Below are positions 44,121 to 52,183 of a DNA stretch of 54,327 nucleotides, piece by piece (position 1 is the stretch's first letter; each line of letters opens with the position of its first letter). The translations under genes were made by a program, and so were the position numbers. Source of the stretch: an uncultured Clostridia bacterium (GTDB taxonomy: Bacteria > Bacillota > Clostridia > Christensenellales > Borkfalkiaceae); the NCBI GenBank assembly GCA_934247855.1, contig CAKQKA010000001.1:1-54327 (forward strand), in the 5' to 3' direction. Under the pieces are notes generated by a model. It was given only the letters and a program-made list of their open reading frames with translations. It had not been told where the DNA came from and did not search any database.

Positions 44121-45023
44121 ATGAGATATAAAATGCCGGTTACTGCCGAGCAGTATACCGAAATAAACAAAAAGAATACAAAAAGTCAGGATAAGGAAAA
44201 ACTTGAAAAAGAGTTGGGCGAGTTAAGCAAACTTGCTTCGTCGGCGGTATCTGAAGCCGTCCGCAAAGAGTACGGCGCGGAATATTTAAAACCCGACGAA
44301 ACAACCGACGAGGAACTTTTGAAAAGAGCCGAAGAGAGCACCAAACAAAAAATCGCGTCGGAAAAAGACGAACTCGTGCGCGATAACGAAAAGGCTGTCG
44401 GCGCGCTGAACGAAAAAGCCGAAAACGAGAACAAAAATCTTGCCGAAGCAAAAAAGAATATCGAAGAGCGTTACGACAGCGCGAAAAAAACTGCTTCCGA
44501 CGACGCTTTAAAGCGCGGTTTGGGCAGGAGTTCGATTATAGTCAATCTTCTTAAAGAATATGACGCCGACAAACTGAAAACTATAGATGAAAAAGACAAA
44601 AAATACGGTGACGAACTGAAGAAGATAAACGATGAAATTACCGAGCTTAACGCCGAACTTAAATCCTCGCTCGATAAAGCCGACATGCGCGAAGCGTTCG
44701 AGATAAACGAGAGGTTGACCGAACTCAAATCCGAACGCGACAATGCAAACGAAAAGGTTATCAAGTATAACAACTCGCTTGCCGAAAAACTCGGCGAGCT
44801 TAAAAAGCAGCTTGAAAATAGTTCGACGCGCGGGCACGTCATCGTAGAAGCCGAAAGACTTGCCGACGAGTATAACAATCAGATGCTTAAAAAAATTATC
44901 GGTTATTATTCAAATCTTTCCGACGACGAAATCAAAAAGGATTTTGAAGACGGCAAGTACGATGGTATTCTCTCGCCCGATGCATATAGAAAATTGCAGA
45001 CGTACGTCAATAATAAGCGTTAA
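44121..45023 (+). CDS. Long coiled-coil protein at the end of the phage block
   Basis: A 300-residue, very charged helical protein. Residues about 25-130 and 155-260 are predicted coiled coil by their heptad look. Between them lies DALKRGLGRSSIIVNLLKEY (about 133-152), a short non-polar break. The C terminus is again helical. It may be an internal virion or tail protein, but no family is known to me. The ATG follows ACGGAGG. A terminator comes after the stop. Confidence 0.6.
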   Translation: MRYKMPVTAEQYTEINKKNTKSQDKEKLEKELGELSKLASSAVSEAVRKEYGAEYLKPDETTDEELLKRAEESTKQKIASEKDELVRDNEKAVGALNEKAENENKNLAEAKKNIEERYDSAKKTASDDALKRGLGRSSIIVNLLKEYDADKLKTIDEKDKKYGDELKKINDEITELNAELKSSLDKADMREAFEINERLTELKSERDNANEKVIKYNNSLAEKLGELKKQLENSSTRGHVIVEAERLADEYNNQMLKKIIGYYSNLSDDEIKKDFEDGKYDGILSPDAYRKLQTYVNNKR

Positions 45024-45035
45024 AAAAAGATTTAA

Positions 45036-45064
45036 AAGCCTTCCTTAACGGGGAGGCTTTTACT
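45036..45064 (+). terminator. Terminator closing the phage block
   Basis: AAGCCTTCC pairs with GGGAGGCTT (one G-U pair) around TTAACG and is followed by TTTA. The loop is the same as in the terminator at 35836. Confidence 0.8.
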
Positions 45065-45074
45065 ATTTAAACCT

Positions 45075-45092
45075 GCCTATAGGTCGATTATC
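45075..45092 (-). repeat. Dispersed CCTATAGG-core element, copy 15
   Basis: GCCTATAGGTCGATTATC, just after the terminator and before yqfC. Confidence 0.92.
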
Positions 45093-45188
45093 GCGCTGTT
45101 TTGTTGTTTATATTTTTACCGTTTAATAACTTTTATGAGTTTTGTTTTTAAAGCTATTTGCATATAATTATTATCGGAACTATAATTA

Positions 45189-45440
45189 ATGGATTTTAAA
45201 AGAGAAATACAAAATATTGCGGCGGCGCTCGATCCGTATTCGGTGGAAATATGCAGCGGTTCGGGTTATGCGAGCGGCGTAAAAAAGATATTGTCGTTCG
45301 ATAAATCCCGATTGGTTTTTCTTGTGGGAAAGAACAAGACAATAGAGGTTAAAGGCGAAAATTTGTGCATTACGGCGTACGTCTTCGGCGACGTGGCATT
45401 TTGCGGTAAAATTTCGGGCGCGGAGATTGTGGAAATATGA
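45189..45440 (+). CDS. yqfC: Sporulation protein YqfC
   Basis: An 83-residue protein of the YabP/YqfC family, with FDKSRLVFLVGKNKTIEVKGENL typical of the domain. In B. subtilis yqfC is in the mother-cell (sigma-E) regulon, and YqfC/YqfD are related to SpoIIIA-type engulfment functions. A CATATAAT sequence at 45171-45178 resembles a sigma-E -10, but I cannot find a convincing -35. The stop overlaps yqfD by 4 bases. Confidence 0.85.
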   Translation: MDFKREIQNIAAALDPYSVEICSGSGYASGVKKILSFDKSRLVFLVGKNKTIEVKGENLCITAYVFGDVAFCGKISGAEIVEI

Positions 45441-46348
45441 AAATGCTCACTTTTACATACCGTGTGAGCGGAAGAAACCGCCCGCTGCTCATAAATCGAA
45501 TGAATAAAGCAGGAATTGCCTTGCTTAAAATTCTAATTATCGGCGAAAAAGAGGCTGAAATAACCATATACGCCAAAGACCGCGTAAAATATTTTGCAAT
45601 TTGTGAAAACTTATGTTATAATAAATTAATAGGAGTAAGCGGATTGCTTGCGCCTGTTTACCGCATTCTGAAAGCTCCGCAGGTTATTGTCGGGGCGGTC
45701 GTGTTCGTTATCGCGCTTATATTCGGCAGTAATTTGTATTTTGGTAACGAACTTGTCGGCGATTCGGAAATTTACCGCGCGCAGATAGACGAGGCTTTCA
45801 AAAAAGCCGATATCGGCTTGTGCGGCTTGTTTACCGAAAGCGACCTTAAAGCGGTTGAAAATTATATCGGAGACAAGACGAATGCTAACTTTATAAAAGT
45901 AGAAAAGTCGGGCAATAGGGCGATTATCACCACTTACGCCGCTATATCTCCGCCTCAAAAGATACAATCGTCCACAAAAGATATTATCGCCGACGGCGAC
46001 TGCGTGATTATAAAAATCACCGTCTATTCGGGCACTCCGCTTGTAAAAGAGGGCGATAAACTTACTAGAGGTCAACCGATAATCGGTGCGTACGATATTT
46101 TAAAAGATGAAAGCAAAGTGCCGTGCACAATAACGGGCTATGTGCTTGTGGAAAAAGCGTTTACGTTTGACTATCGTAGCGAGTTTACGGCAGATGACGC
46201 GGTTAAAAACAATGCGATTGCCGCCGCGCGGTTTATGCTCGGCGATAAAACCGTAACGCATTACGACGTTAAAGTTCGGAATAACGACGTGCGCGTTACA
46301 ATGTATTATGAATGTTTACTGTTCGGAAACGAACTGTTCGGAGGATGA
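45437..46348 (+). CDS. yqfD: Sporulation protein YqfD
   Basis: A 303-residue YqfD, shorter than the ~400 of B. subtilis. A soluble N-terminal domain (about 1-70) has YRVSGRNRPLLINRMNKAGIALLKI. One helix (about 84-104) follows, then an outer domain with SGTPLVKEGDKLTRGQPIIGAYD, the family segment that is similar to part of membrane-fusion proteins. It is involved in sporulation with YqfC. The stop TGA (46346) lies directly in front of the phoH start. Whether the organism still forms spores cannot be told from this. Confidence 0.85.
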   Translation: MKMLTFTYRVSGRNRPLLINRMNKAGIALLKILIIGEKEAEITIYAKDRVKYFAICENLCYNKLIGVSGLLAPVYRILKAPQVIVGAVVFVIALIFGSNLYFGNELVGDSEIYRAQIDEAFKKADIGLCGLFTESDLKAVENYIGDKTNANFIKVEKSGNRAIITTYAAISPPQKIQSSTKDIIADGDCVIIKITVYSGTPLVKEGDKLTRGQPIIGAYDILKDESKVPCTITGYVLVEKAFTFDYRSEFTADDAVKNNAIAAARFMLGDKTVTHYDVKVRNNDVRVTMYYECLLFGNELFGG

Positions 46349-46352
46349 TTAT

Positions 46353-47378
46353 TTGCAAAAATACGTTCGTGAAGTCGAAATAAACAATCTTGGCGAATTG
46401 ACGGCTATGGTCGGCGTGTTAAACGAAAACATAAACGTTCTTGCAGCCGAAACCGATACGGAAATTACGGTTTTCGGCGGAACGCTATCGGTCGGCGGTC
46501 AACCCGAAAACGTGGATTTGTGCGTTACGGTAATAAACAAACTCATCGACATTTTGCGCAGCGGCGAATCGATCGATAAAAGCCGTATAACTTATTGCGT
46601 GGAACTTGCCAAAGACGGCGAGGTCGACGGCGTGGAAAAAATGATGAACGGCGTGATTGCCGTTACCGCGCGCGGCAAACAAATCAAATATAAAACATTC
46701 GGGCAAAAGAAATATATCGAAGCGATAAAAAATTCGCAAATAACATTTGCGGTTGGACCTGCGGGGACGGGTAAAACCTATCTCGCCGTGGCAATGGCGG
46801 TTACCGCATATAAGAATAAAGAGGTAGACAAAATTATTCTTACGAGACCTGCGGTCGAGGCGGGCGAGCGGCTCGGTTTTCTGCCCGGCGATCTTCAGTC
46901 GAAGGTCGATCCGTATCTGCGCCCGTTGTACGACGCATTGCAGGAAATGTTCGGTCCCGAAACTTATCAAAAACTTATGGAGCGCGGTTCGATTGAGATC
47001 GCTCCGCTTGCGTATATGCGCGGGCGCACTTTGTCAAACGCGTTCATAATTTTAGACGAGGCGCAAAACACTACCAAAGAGCAAATGAAAATGTTCTTAA
47101 CCCGAATGGGCGAAGGCAGTCGGATGGTTATAACCGGCGACGTTACGCAAATCGATCTGCCCGACGGAAAGGCAAGCGGACTTAAGCACGCCGTAAGAAT
47201 ACTTAAAGGCGTTGAGGGTATTGCTACGATAGAACTTTCGCATAAAGACGTTGTTCGTCATCCGCTTGTAATGCGTATCATTAAAGCGTACACAGAAGAG
47301 GAGCGCAAAAACGAAGAGCGTAAGAGTAAGGACTTAAAAGACGGGCACGGCTTGACGGATAGTCGGGATAAACATTAA
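46353..47378 (+). CDS. phoH: PhoH-family ATPase
   Basis: A 341-residue PhoH-like protein (YbeZ group), associated with rRNA maturation and ybeY. The Walker A motif is GPAGTGKT near residue 134; Walker B IILDEAQN and the sensor-like GSRMVITGDVTQIDLP follow. I propose a TTG start at 46353 because GGAGG (46340-46344) lies 8 bases upstream; an ATG at 46308 would lie inside yqfD and has no site. The order yqfD-phoH-yqfF-ybeY-era is conserved in Firmicutes. Confidence 0.92.
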   Translation: MQKYVREVEINNLGELTAMVGVLNENINVLAAETDTEITVFGGTLSVGGQPENVDLCVTVINKLIDILRSGESIDKSRITYCVELAKDGEVDGVEKMMNGVIAVTARGKQIKYKTFGQKKYIEAIKNSQITFAVGPAGTGKTYLAVAMAVTAYKNKEVDKIILTRPAVEAGERLGFLPGDLQSKVDPYLRPLYDALQEMFGPETYQKLMERGSIEIAPLAYMRGRTLSNAFIILDEAQNTTKEQMKMFLTRMGEGSRMVITGDVTQIDLPDGKASGLKHAVRILKGVEGIATIELSHKDVVRHPLVMRIIKAYTEEERKNEERKSKDLKDGHGLTDSRDKH

Positions 47379-47397
47379 GAGGATAAATAATAATTGT

Positions 47398-47501
47398 TCG
47401 GTCGCGGCATAACCCGAATACTGCGTTTAGGTTGCGGGCATAATGCCGAACGCGGGTTAATTGCCAACCGCGACAACGATGTCGCAGTTTTAACCCTCGG
47501 C
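47398..47501 (+). repeat. Palindromic intergenic sequence between phoH and yqfF
   Basis: GTCGCGGCATAACCCG near the left side can pair with CGGGTTA-ATTGCCAACCGCGAC, with GGGCATAATGCC hairpin-like in the centre. The role is unknown; it may fold as part of the mRNA. No T run follows. Confidence 0.45.
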
Positions 47502-47526
47502 GAAAAACAATACAAGAGGTTAATAA

Positions 47527-49107
47527 ATGGATTATAAGAAAACAGATGAGGACATCGGTGAGATTACGGCTGTAGACGACGTTACCACCGACGTGCGAAA
47601 AGAAAGAAAAAAGATGCGCGCACAGGCGGAGTGGCTGAAAAAGAAAAAATCTCCGCTGGTAAAGGGCTGGGAACGGAGTGATTACTTTCGCACCATCTTT
47701 CAGTTTGTGCTGCACGCGCTCATACTTGTAGTTTTATTCGGGTTAGCGGTTTTTGTATGCGAAAACGGACCTGCGGGTTTTCTGGATTACTTTAAAAACT
47801 CCGGAAAACTCAGAAAATTCATATTTGTCGCATTGTCGATTTTCTTGATTTACGGAACGATCTATCTTTTCTTCTTTTTCGAGATGAACGAGTTCATCAA
47901 GGCGTCGAAGAATAATATTATGTTGTTTTCCGTTTTGGGAATGTCGCTTATAGTATGTTTTATCATCGGCAAGTATTTTAACGTGTACGCAAGACCGATG
48001 GCGTTTTGCGGGCTTATGATTCTTTTGCTCGTCAATCGTCGTTCGGCAATAATAATGAACTTTGTGTTCTGCATACTTATGTTCATGCTTGACGGCGTAA
48101 CGATTGGTTACGGCGAGGGCTATTCGTCGGTAATCATAGGTCTTATGACGGTCATGCTTGCCATATATCTGGTTTCTTATGTTTCGTCGCGTATCAAAGT
48201 ATTTTTCATGGGGTTCGTTATTTCCGTTCCCATAATCGTATGCATCTGGTTTCTCGAACTCAAAAGCGCGTCGAGTATGCTCATGCTTGCGGGTATAGGG
48301 TTCACGTCGGGTATGTCGTCGGTTATTCTGATGATGGCAATCCTGCCGTTCTATGAAAAATTCTTCAACGTAGTTACAAACTACCGTTTGTCGGAAATTA
48401 CCGACCATAAATTTCCGCCGATAAAAAGACTTATCGACGAGGCGAACGGTACCTTCAATCACTCGCTTACGGTTTCTACGCTTGCCGAGTCCTGCGCTAC
48501 GGCAATAGGCGAGAACGCATTGCTTGCCCGTGCCGCCGCTTATTATCACGACATAGGCAAACTCAAACAGCCCGAGTATTTTTCCGAAAACCAAAAAGGT
48601 TTCAACCCGCACAGCGAGTTGTCGCCCGAACTCTCTACCGATATCATTCGTTCGCACGCGCATGACGGCGCGGTGTATATCAATAAATATCACCTGCCAA
48701 AAATTCTTGCCGACGTAGCCGAACAACATCACGGTACTTTGCTCATTCGTTATTTCTACTGCGAAGCGTCGAAATACACCGAGGAAAAACTTGCCGAAGA
48801 AAAGTTTTCCTACCCGGGACCGATACCGCAGACTAAGATAGCTGCAATAATTATGATTTGCGACGGTTGCGAAGCTGCTGTAAGATCGCTCAGCGATCGT
48901 TCGCACGAAAACGTTGCTAAAATGGTGCAGTCGATTATAGACGAGCGTCTCATAAAATATCGTCAGTTCGACGACTGCGATATCACCATTAAAGAACTCG
49001 ATATAATCGGCAATACGATTACTCAGTGTCTTGGCGGCGTGTACCACGATCGCGTTAAATACCCCGACCTTAAAAAGGACGGCGGATCGACCAAAAACAG
49101 CAGATAA
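47527..49107 (+). CDS. HD-domain membrane phosphodiesterase, YqfF/PgpH-type, without the outer domain
   Basis: A 526-residue 7TM-HD protein. PgpH enzymes degrade c-di-AMP. A charged N terminus is followed by about seven hydrophobic helices (about 55-270) and then the HD domain, with HSLTVSTLAE, the HD pair at His341-Asp342 in YYHDIGK, and EQHHGT. The usual enzyme has ~700 residues and an outer 7TMR-HDED domain of about 250 residues between the first helix and the rest; that domain is missing here. It lies in the usual place between phoH and ybeY. Confidence 0.9.
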   Translation: MDYKKTDEDIGEITAVDDVTTDVRKERKKMRAQAEWLKKKKSPLVKGWERSDYFRTIFQFVLHALILVVLFGLAVFVCENGPAGFLDYFKNSGKLRKFIFVALSIFLIYGTIYLFFFFEMNEFIKASKNNIMLFSVLGMSLIVCFIIGKYFNVYARPMAFCGLMILLLVNRRSAIIMNFVFCILMFMLDGVTIGYGEGYSSVIIGLMTVMLAIYLVSYVSSRIKVFFMGFVISVPIIVCIWFLELKSASSMLMLAGIGFTSGMSSVILMMAILPFYEKFFNVVTNYRLSEITDHKFPPIKRLIDEANGTFNHSLTVSTLAESCATAIGENALLARAAAYYHDIGKLKQPEYFSENQKGFNPHSELSPELSTDIIRSHAHDGAVYINKYHLPKILADVAEQHHGTLLIRYFYCEASKYTEEKLAEEKFSYPGPIPQTKIAAIIMICDGCEAAVRSLSDRSHENVAKMVQSIIDERLIKYRQFDDCDITIKELDIIGNTITQCLGGVYHDRVKYPDLKKDGGSTKNSR

Positions 49108-49178
49108 TTATCTTAATATATACTTTATCGGGCGTGATTTTTTGCGCCCGAAATCATTTTTAAAGCGGAAGAATTTAT

Positions 49179-49658
49179 ATGTCGAAATTACTTGTAAACT
49201 GCGATAATCAACTTATAGACGGGGATTTGCTCGGTAAAGCCGTGTATGAAACGCTTAAACAGCGCGTAAATTTATCGGCTGAAATTTGTTTTTGCGATAA
49301 AGATGAAATTCAAAAGCTGAACAAAGAAAACCGTGGAATTGACAGCGTTACGGACGTTTTATCTTTTCCTGCGGCGGGCGTAACCGCGGGTGAGATTGTT
49401 AAAAAGAAAAACTATCCGTTCGACGTCGATCCCGAAAACGGCTCTGTTTTTCTCGGTTCAATAATGATTTGTACCGACCGCGCAAAAGAACAGGCGGAAG
49501 AATTCGGGCATTCTTTCGGACGCGAGCTTTATTATCTTGCCGTTCACGGCATGTTGCATTTATTCGGGTATGATCATATGAATGATGAAGACAAAACCGA
49601 AATGCGTGCGTTAGAGGAAGAAATTCTTAAGAAACTCGACAAGACGAGAGAAGATTAA
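49179..49658 (+). CDS. ybeY: Endoribonuclease YbeY (rRNA maturation)
   Basis: A 159-residue zinc-dependent RNase for rRNA processing. The metal site HGMLHLFGYDH has His123, His127 and His133. The family segment KENRGIDSVTDVLSFP lies near residues 48-64. The ATG follows GCGGAAG. It lies between the PgpH-type gene and era as in related genomes. A coding match to the dispersed element lies near the start (49203-49220). Confidence 0.95.
   Translation: MSKLLVNCDNQLIDGDLLGKAVYETLKQRVNLSAEICFCDKDEIQKLNKENRGIDSVTDVLSFPAAGVTAGEIVKKKNYPFDVDPENGSVFLGSIMICTDRAKEQAEEFGHSFGRELYYLAVHGMLHLFGYDHMNDEDKTEMRALEEEILKKLDKTRED
49203..49220 (+). repeat. Dispersed-element match inside ybeY
   Basis: GATAATCAACTTATAGAC matches copy 3 at 17 of 18 positions, and GGGG follows as in the intergenic copies. 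Confidence 0.6.
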
Positions 49659-49675
49659 ACTAAGACGAAATGTCC

Positions 49676-49693
49676 GATAACGGGCATATAGAC
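49676..49693 (+). repeat. Dispersed CCTATAGG-core element, copy 16 (divergent)
   Basis: GATAACGGGCATATAGAC then AGAC and four T, 17 bases after the ybeY stop. It is the least conserved copy. Confidence 0.6.
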
Positions 49694-49739
49694 AGACTTT
49701 TAACGATAAAATCTAAATTAACCAACGGGAGAACGACAA

Positions 49740-50645
49740 ATGAAAAGCGGAACGGTGGCGGTGGTCGGGCGCGCGAACGCGGGCAAATCTACTTTGATAA
49801 ACGTAATAGTAGGTGAAAAGGTGAGTATTGTATCGCCCAAGCCGCAGACCACGCGCGATCGTATTCTTGCGGTATATAACGCCGAGGATTGTCAGATTGT
49901 TTTTCAGGATACTCCGGGCATGTATAAAGCGTCGTCGCTTTTAAACGAGCGTATGCAAAAAACCGCCGTCCGTACCGCGGACGACGTTGATCTTGTGCTT
50001 ATGCTTGTGGACGCGCACAGCGGTCTTAAAACCGAAGATAAAGAACTTATAGACCGATTTGTAAAGCGCGGCGAGTACAAAATGATCATCGCGTTGACGA
50101 AAACGGATATTACTGCCGACGGTGTTATTCCGCAGGTTGTAACCGAGATAGGCGAACTGCCGAAGGATAAAGTAATTTGCATTACGGCAATTTCCTCGCG
50201 TACGGGTAAAAACGTTAAAAAACTCATCGGACTTTTAAAAGATAACCTGCCCGAGGGTGAGCCGATAATTTCCGAAGACATTATTTCCGATAAAAGCGAA
50301 AAATTCATGATTGCCGAAATCATGCGCGAAAAAGTACTGTTAAAATATGACAAAGAAATTCCGCATGGCGTTGCCGTTGTGGTGAACACTTTCGAGCGCA
50401 GAGAAAGCGGCAGTTATTATATCAGTCTGGATATCGTTTGCGAAAAACCTAATCATAAAGCGATAATAATAGGCAAACAGGGAAAAGCTCTTAAAGAAAC
50501 CGCGGCTTTTGCAAGGGCGGGGATGGAAAAGTTCCTGGGTGCAAAAGTATTTTTAGAGGTATACGTTAAAGTAAAAACCGATTGGCGCAACCGCCCCGAT
50601 CGGTTGCACGAATACGGATACGACGGTGACGACGGTATTAAGTAA
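49740..50645 (+). CDS. era: Ribosome-assembly GTPase Era
   Basis: A 301-residue GTPase that binds 16S rRNA 3' ends. The P-loop GRANAGKST is near residue 8, switch II DTPGMYK near 60, and TKTD (guanine recognition, normally NKxD) near 120. The C-terminal KH domain has IIIGKQGKALKETAAFARAGMEKFLGAKVFLEVYVKV. The dgkA and cdd genes often found between ybeY and era are absent. The ATG follows ACGGGAGAA. Confidence 0.95.
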   Translation: MKSGTVAVVGRANAGKSTLINVIVGEKVSIVSPKPQTTRDRILAVYNAEDCQIVFQDTPGMYKASSLLNERMQKTAVRTADDVDLVLMLVDAHSGLKTEDKELIDRFVKRGEYKMIIALTKTDITADGVIPQVVTEIGELPKDKVICITAISSRTGKNVKKLIGLLKDNLPEGEPIISEDIISDKSEKFMIAEIMREKVLLKYDKEIPHGVAVVVNTFERRESGSYYISLDIVCEKPNHKAIIIGKQGKALKETAAFARAGMEKFLGAKVFLEVYVKVKTDWRNRPDRLHEYGYDGDDGIK

Positions 50646-50706
50646 ACGACAATAAAATTAAAAAAGTCGTCGGCATTTTTAAGTATGAATAATACTCAAA
50701 AATGCC

Positions 50707-50725
50707 GATAATCGACCTATAGGGC
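50707..50725 (+). repeat. Dispersed CCTATAGG-core element, copy 17
   Basis: GATAATCGACCTATAGGGC then G and eight T, between era and yqzL. Confidence 0.92.
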
Positions 50726-50803
50726 GTTTTTTTTGCTGTTTTGCGTTTTAAAAACGACTTTTGTCGTCTGAATAAAATATGCATAGATGCGCAATATAGA
50801 AGT

Positions 50804-50923
50804 ATGGATAAAACTTCTAAAACTCCCGAAAGGATCGCTTGGGATTTGTTTGAAAAAACAGGCAATCCCTCTTACTATATGCTATACAAGAAATTAAAAG
50901 GATTGCAGGAGCCGAAACTTTAA
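50804..50923 (+). CDS. yqzL: YqzL-like small protein
   Basis: A 39-residue peptide (start ATG 50804) with IAWDLFEKTGNPSYYMLYKKLK, like the short YqzL protein located between era and recO in B. subtilis. Its function is unknown. The place between era and recO supports it being real. No strong ribosome binding site is seen before the ATG; an in-frame ATG at 50741 would add 21 residues without family match. Confidence 0.7.
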   Translation: MDKTSKTPERIAWDLFEKTGNPSYYMLYKKLKGLQEPKL

Positions 50924-50963
50924 TTAAAAATTCGGCGCGACTTTTTACCTGCTCGGCACTAAG

Positions 50964-51680
50964 ATGATAAAGGTCAACGCGTTGGCATTAAAAAGCGTGG
51001 ATTACCGCGATAACGACAAGATGATATCTCTTTATTCGCTTGAAAAAGGACTTATCGGCGCGTGCGTTCGCGGTGCGAAAAAGGCGGGATCGAGACTCGG
51101 TTTTTGCACTCAGCCGTTTTGTTTTGCAGAGTATGTTTTAAACGAAAAAGGCGACCGCCTGACGGTAACGGGTGCGACAGAGATTGAAAGTTTTTATAAC
51201 ATTCGGCTGGATTTACACTCGTATTATGCGGGGTGCTGTATTCTTGAATTTTTACTTAAATTCACCGATGCCGACGCTCCCGACGAAAAGACCTTTTTGC
51301 TTGCGGCGGACAGTCTGAAAAAACTCAATTTTGCGGACGGATTGCCCGAACGAGTGCTTGTGGATTTCTTGTATAAACAAACGGAAATTTCGGGTTATGC
51401 TTTGGGTAAAGCCGAATGTTTTAGTTGCGGCAAAGAAGCCAAAGATTTTAAAAAGGCGTATTTCGATCCCGAAAGCGCGACCATCGTTTGCGAAGATTGT
51501 TTTACGGTTGGCATGCGTGAGATACTTGTAGATACCGCAAAAGGTCTTGCAAAAATCGCCGAGGGCGAAGAGGTCGAACCTGCCGCTCTTAAATATCTTT
51601 TAAAGTTTTTGAATTATTATTTCAGAATAAAAGCGGGAGAATATATCTATTCGATAGATCAGTTGATCGAACTGCCTTAA
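50964..51680 (+). CDS. recO: DNA repair protein RecO
   Basis: A 238-residue recombination mediator that loads RecA with RecR. The N-terminal OB fold begins with IKVNALALKSVDYRDNDKMISLYS. The central helical part is followed by a zinc site of CFSC and CEDC. The gene order era-yqzL-recO is conserved in Firmicutes. No good ribosome binding site lies before the ATG. Confidence 0.94.
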   Translation: MIKVNALALKSVDYRDNDKMISLYSLEKGLIGACVRGAKKAGSRLGFCTQPFCFAEYVLNEKGDRLTVTGATEIESFYNIRLDLHSYYAGCCILEFLLKFTDADAPDEKTFLLAADSLKKLNFADGLPERVLVDFLYKQTEISGYALGKAECFSCGKEAKDFKKAYFDPESATIVCEDCFTVGMREILVDTAKGLAKIAEGEEVEPAALKYLLKFLNYYFRIKAGEYIYSIDQLIELP

Positions 51681-51706
51681 CGGATTTGAGTTTACCGCAA
51701 AAGCGC

Positions 51707-51724
51707 GATAATCGACTTATAGGC
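51707..51724 (+). repeat. Dispersed CCTATAGG-core element, copy 18
   Basis: GATAATCGACTTATAGGC then GGG and five T, 26 bases after recO. Confidence 0.92.
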
Positions 51725-51756
51725 GGGTTTTTCTAGTAAATGTGCAACAAAACAAT

Positions 51757-51786
51757 AATAAAACGCCGCGGCGAAATGCCGCGGCG
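51757..51786 (-). terminator. Terminator of the Cys-rich gene
   Basis: A perfect 9-bp stem (CGCCGCGGC/GCCGCGGCG; 51764-51786) with a 5-nt loop. On the minus strand it is followed by TTTTATTATT, so it ends the gene at 51812. Confidence 0.85.
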
Positions 51787-51811
51787 AATTGTGTATATGT
51801 AGGAAATCGGT

Positions 51812-52036
51812 TTATTTGCAGCCGCAACCTAATCCCGGGAATTTGGGTTCTCTGGGGGCTTTATCGCAGCCGCCGCAGCAGCAGAGGAGTACGAGCAGAA
51901 TGGGTAACAGCGCGCCGCAACCGCAAATTTTCTCGATGATATTTCCGATGCAGCCGCAACCGCCGCAGCAAAGGAATATTACGATGAGCAACCAAAGGTA
52001 ACAGTTGTTATCGGGAAGACCAAAACAGTTAATCAT
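51812..52036 (-). CDS. Cysteine-rich small membrane peptide
   Basis: A 74-residue minus-strand protein with two hydrophobic stretches (about 11-20 and 38-48) each flanked by cysteine-glycine clusters (LCCGGCGCIG, CCCGGC, LGCGC); 14 cysteines in all. AAGGAG lies at the right distance before the ATG at 52036; an earlier in-frame ATG at 52075 lacks a site. Similar short Cys-rich membrane peptides are common in gut Clostridia (often labelled 'chorion class high-cysteine' proteins). The role is unknown. It is convergent with recO and has its own terminator. Confidence 0.75.
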   Translation of the reverse strand: MINCFGLPDNNCYLWLLIVIFLCCGGCGCIGNIIEKICGCGALLPILLVLLCCCGGCDKAPREPKFPGLGCGCK

Positions 52037-52148
52037 ATTTTTTCTCCTTGTAAGATCGGCGTTTACCGCCGTCAATACATGTTACGTTTTACCTTGAATA
52101 TGTGTTACCGTGCGAACCGTTTTGTGTTCATATTTTGCGTTTTTTTGT

Positions 52149-52177
52149 TTGCTTTTAAAACGGCTATAGTATATAAT
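52149..52177 (+). promoter_or_regulatory. Promoter of the ECF transporter gene
   Basis: TTGCTT (52149-52154) and TATAAT (52172-52177) are 17 bp apart. The start should be near 52184. Confidence 0.75.
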
Positions 52178-52183
52178 GATTCA

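Larger units (their letters stand above)
29703..45023 (+). mobile_element. Phage-derived head and packaging gene cluster
   Basis: A run of phage-type genes in virion order: ArpU-like regulator, terL, possible small terminase-like gene, portal, scaffold, major capsid, connector, P22 gp10-like protein, two unknowns and a coiled-coil protein. TerL keeps all visible ATPase and nuclease residues. There is no integrase, excisionase, replication, holin, endolysin, tail fibre or head protease gene. Host-type dispersed repeats and MITE-like insertions lie inside the block, as do non-phage genes. No att repeats were seen. The outer limits are my judgement. Confidence 0.75.

Noticed and set aside
29703..45023. 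Complete, inducible prophage
   Set aside because: No integrase, att repeats, replication or lysis genes are found, and accessory genes break the head operon.
8476..51724. CRISPR array suggested by many short repeats
   Set aside because: The copies are thousands of bases apart, in both directions, without regular spacers and without cas genes.
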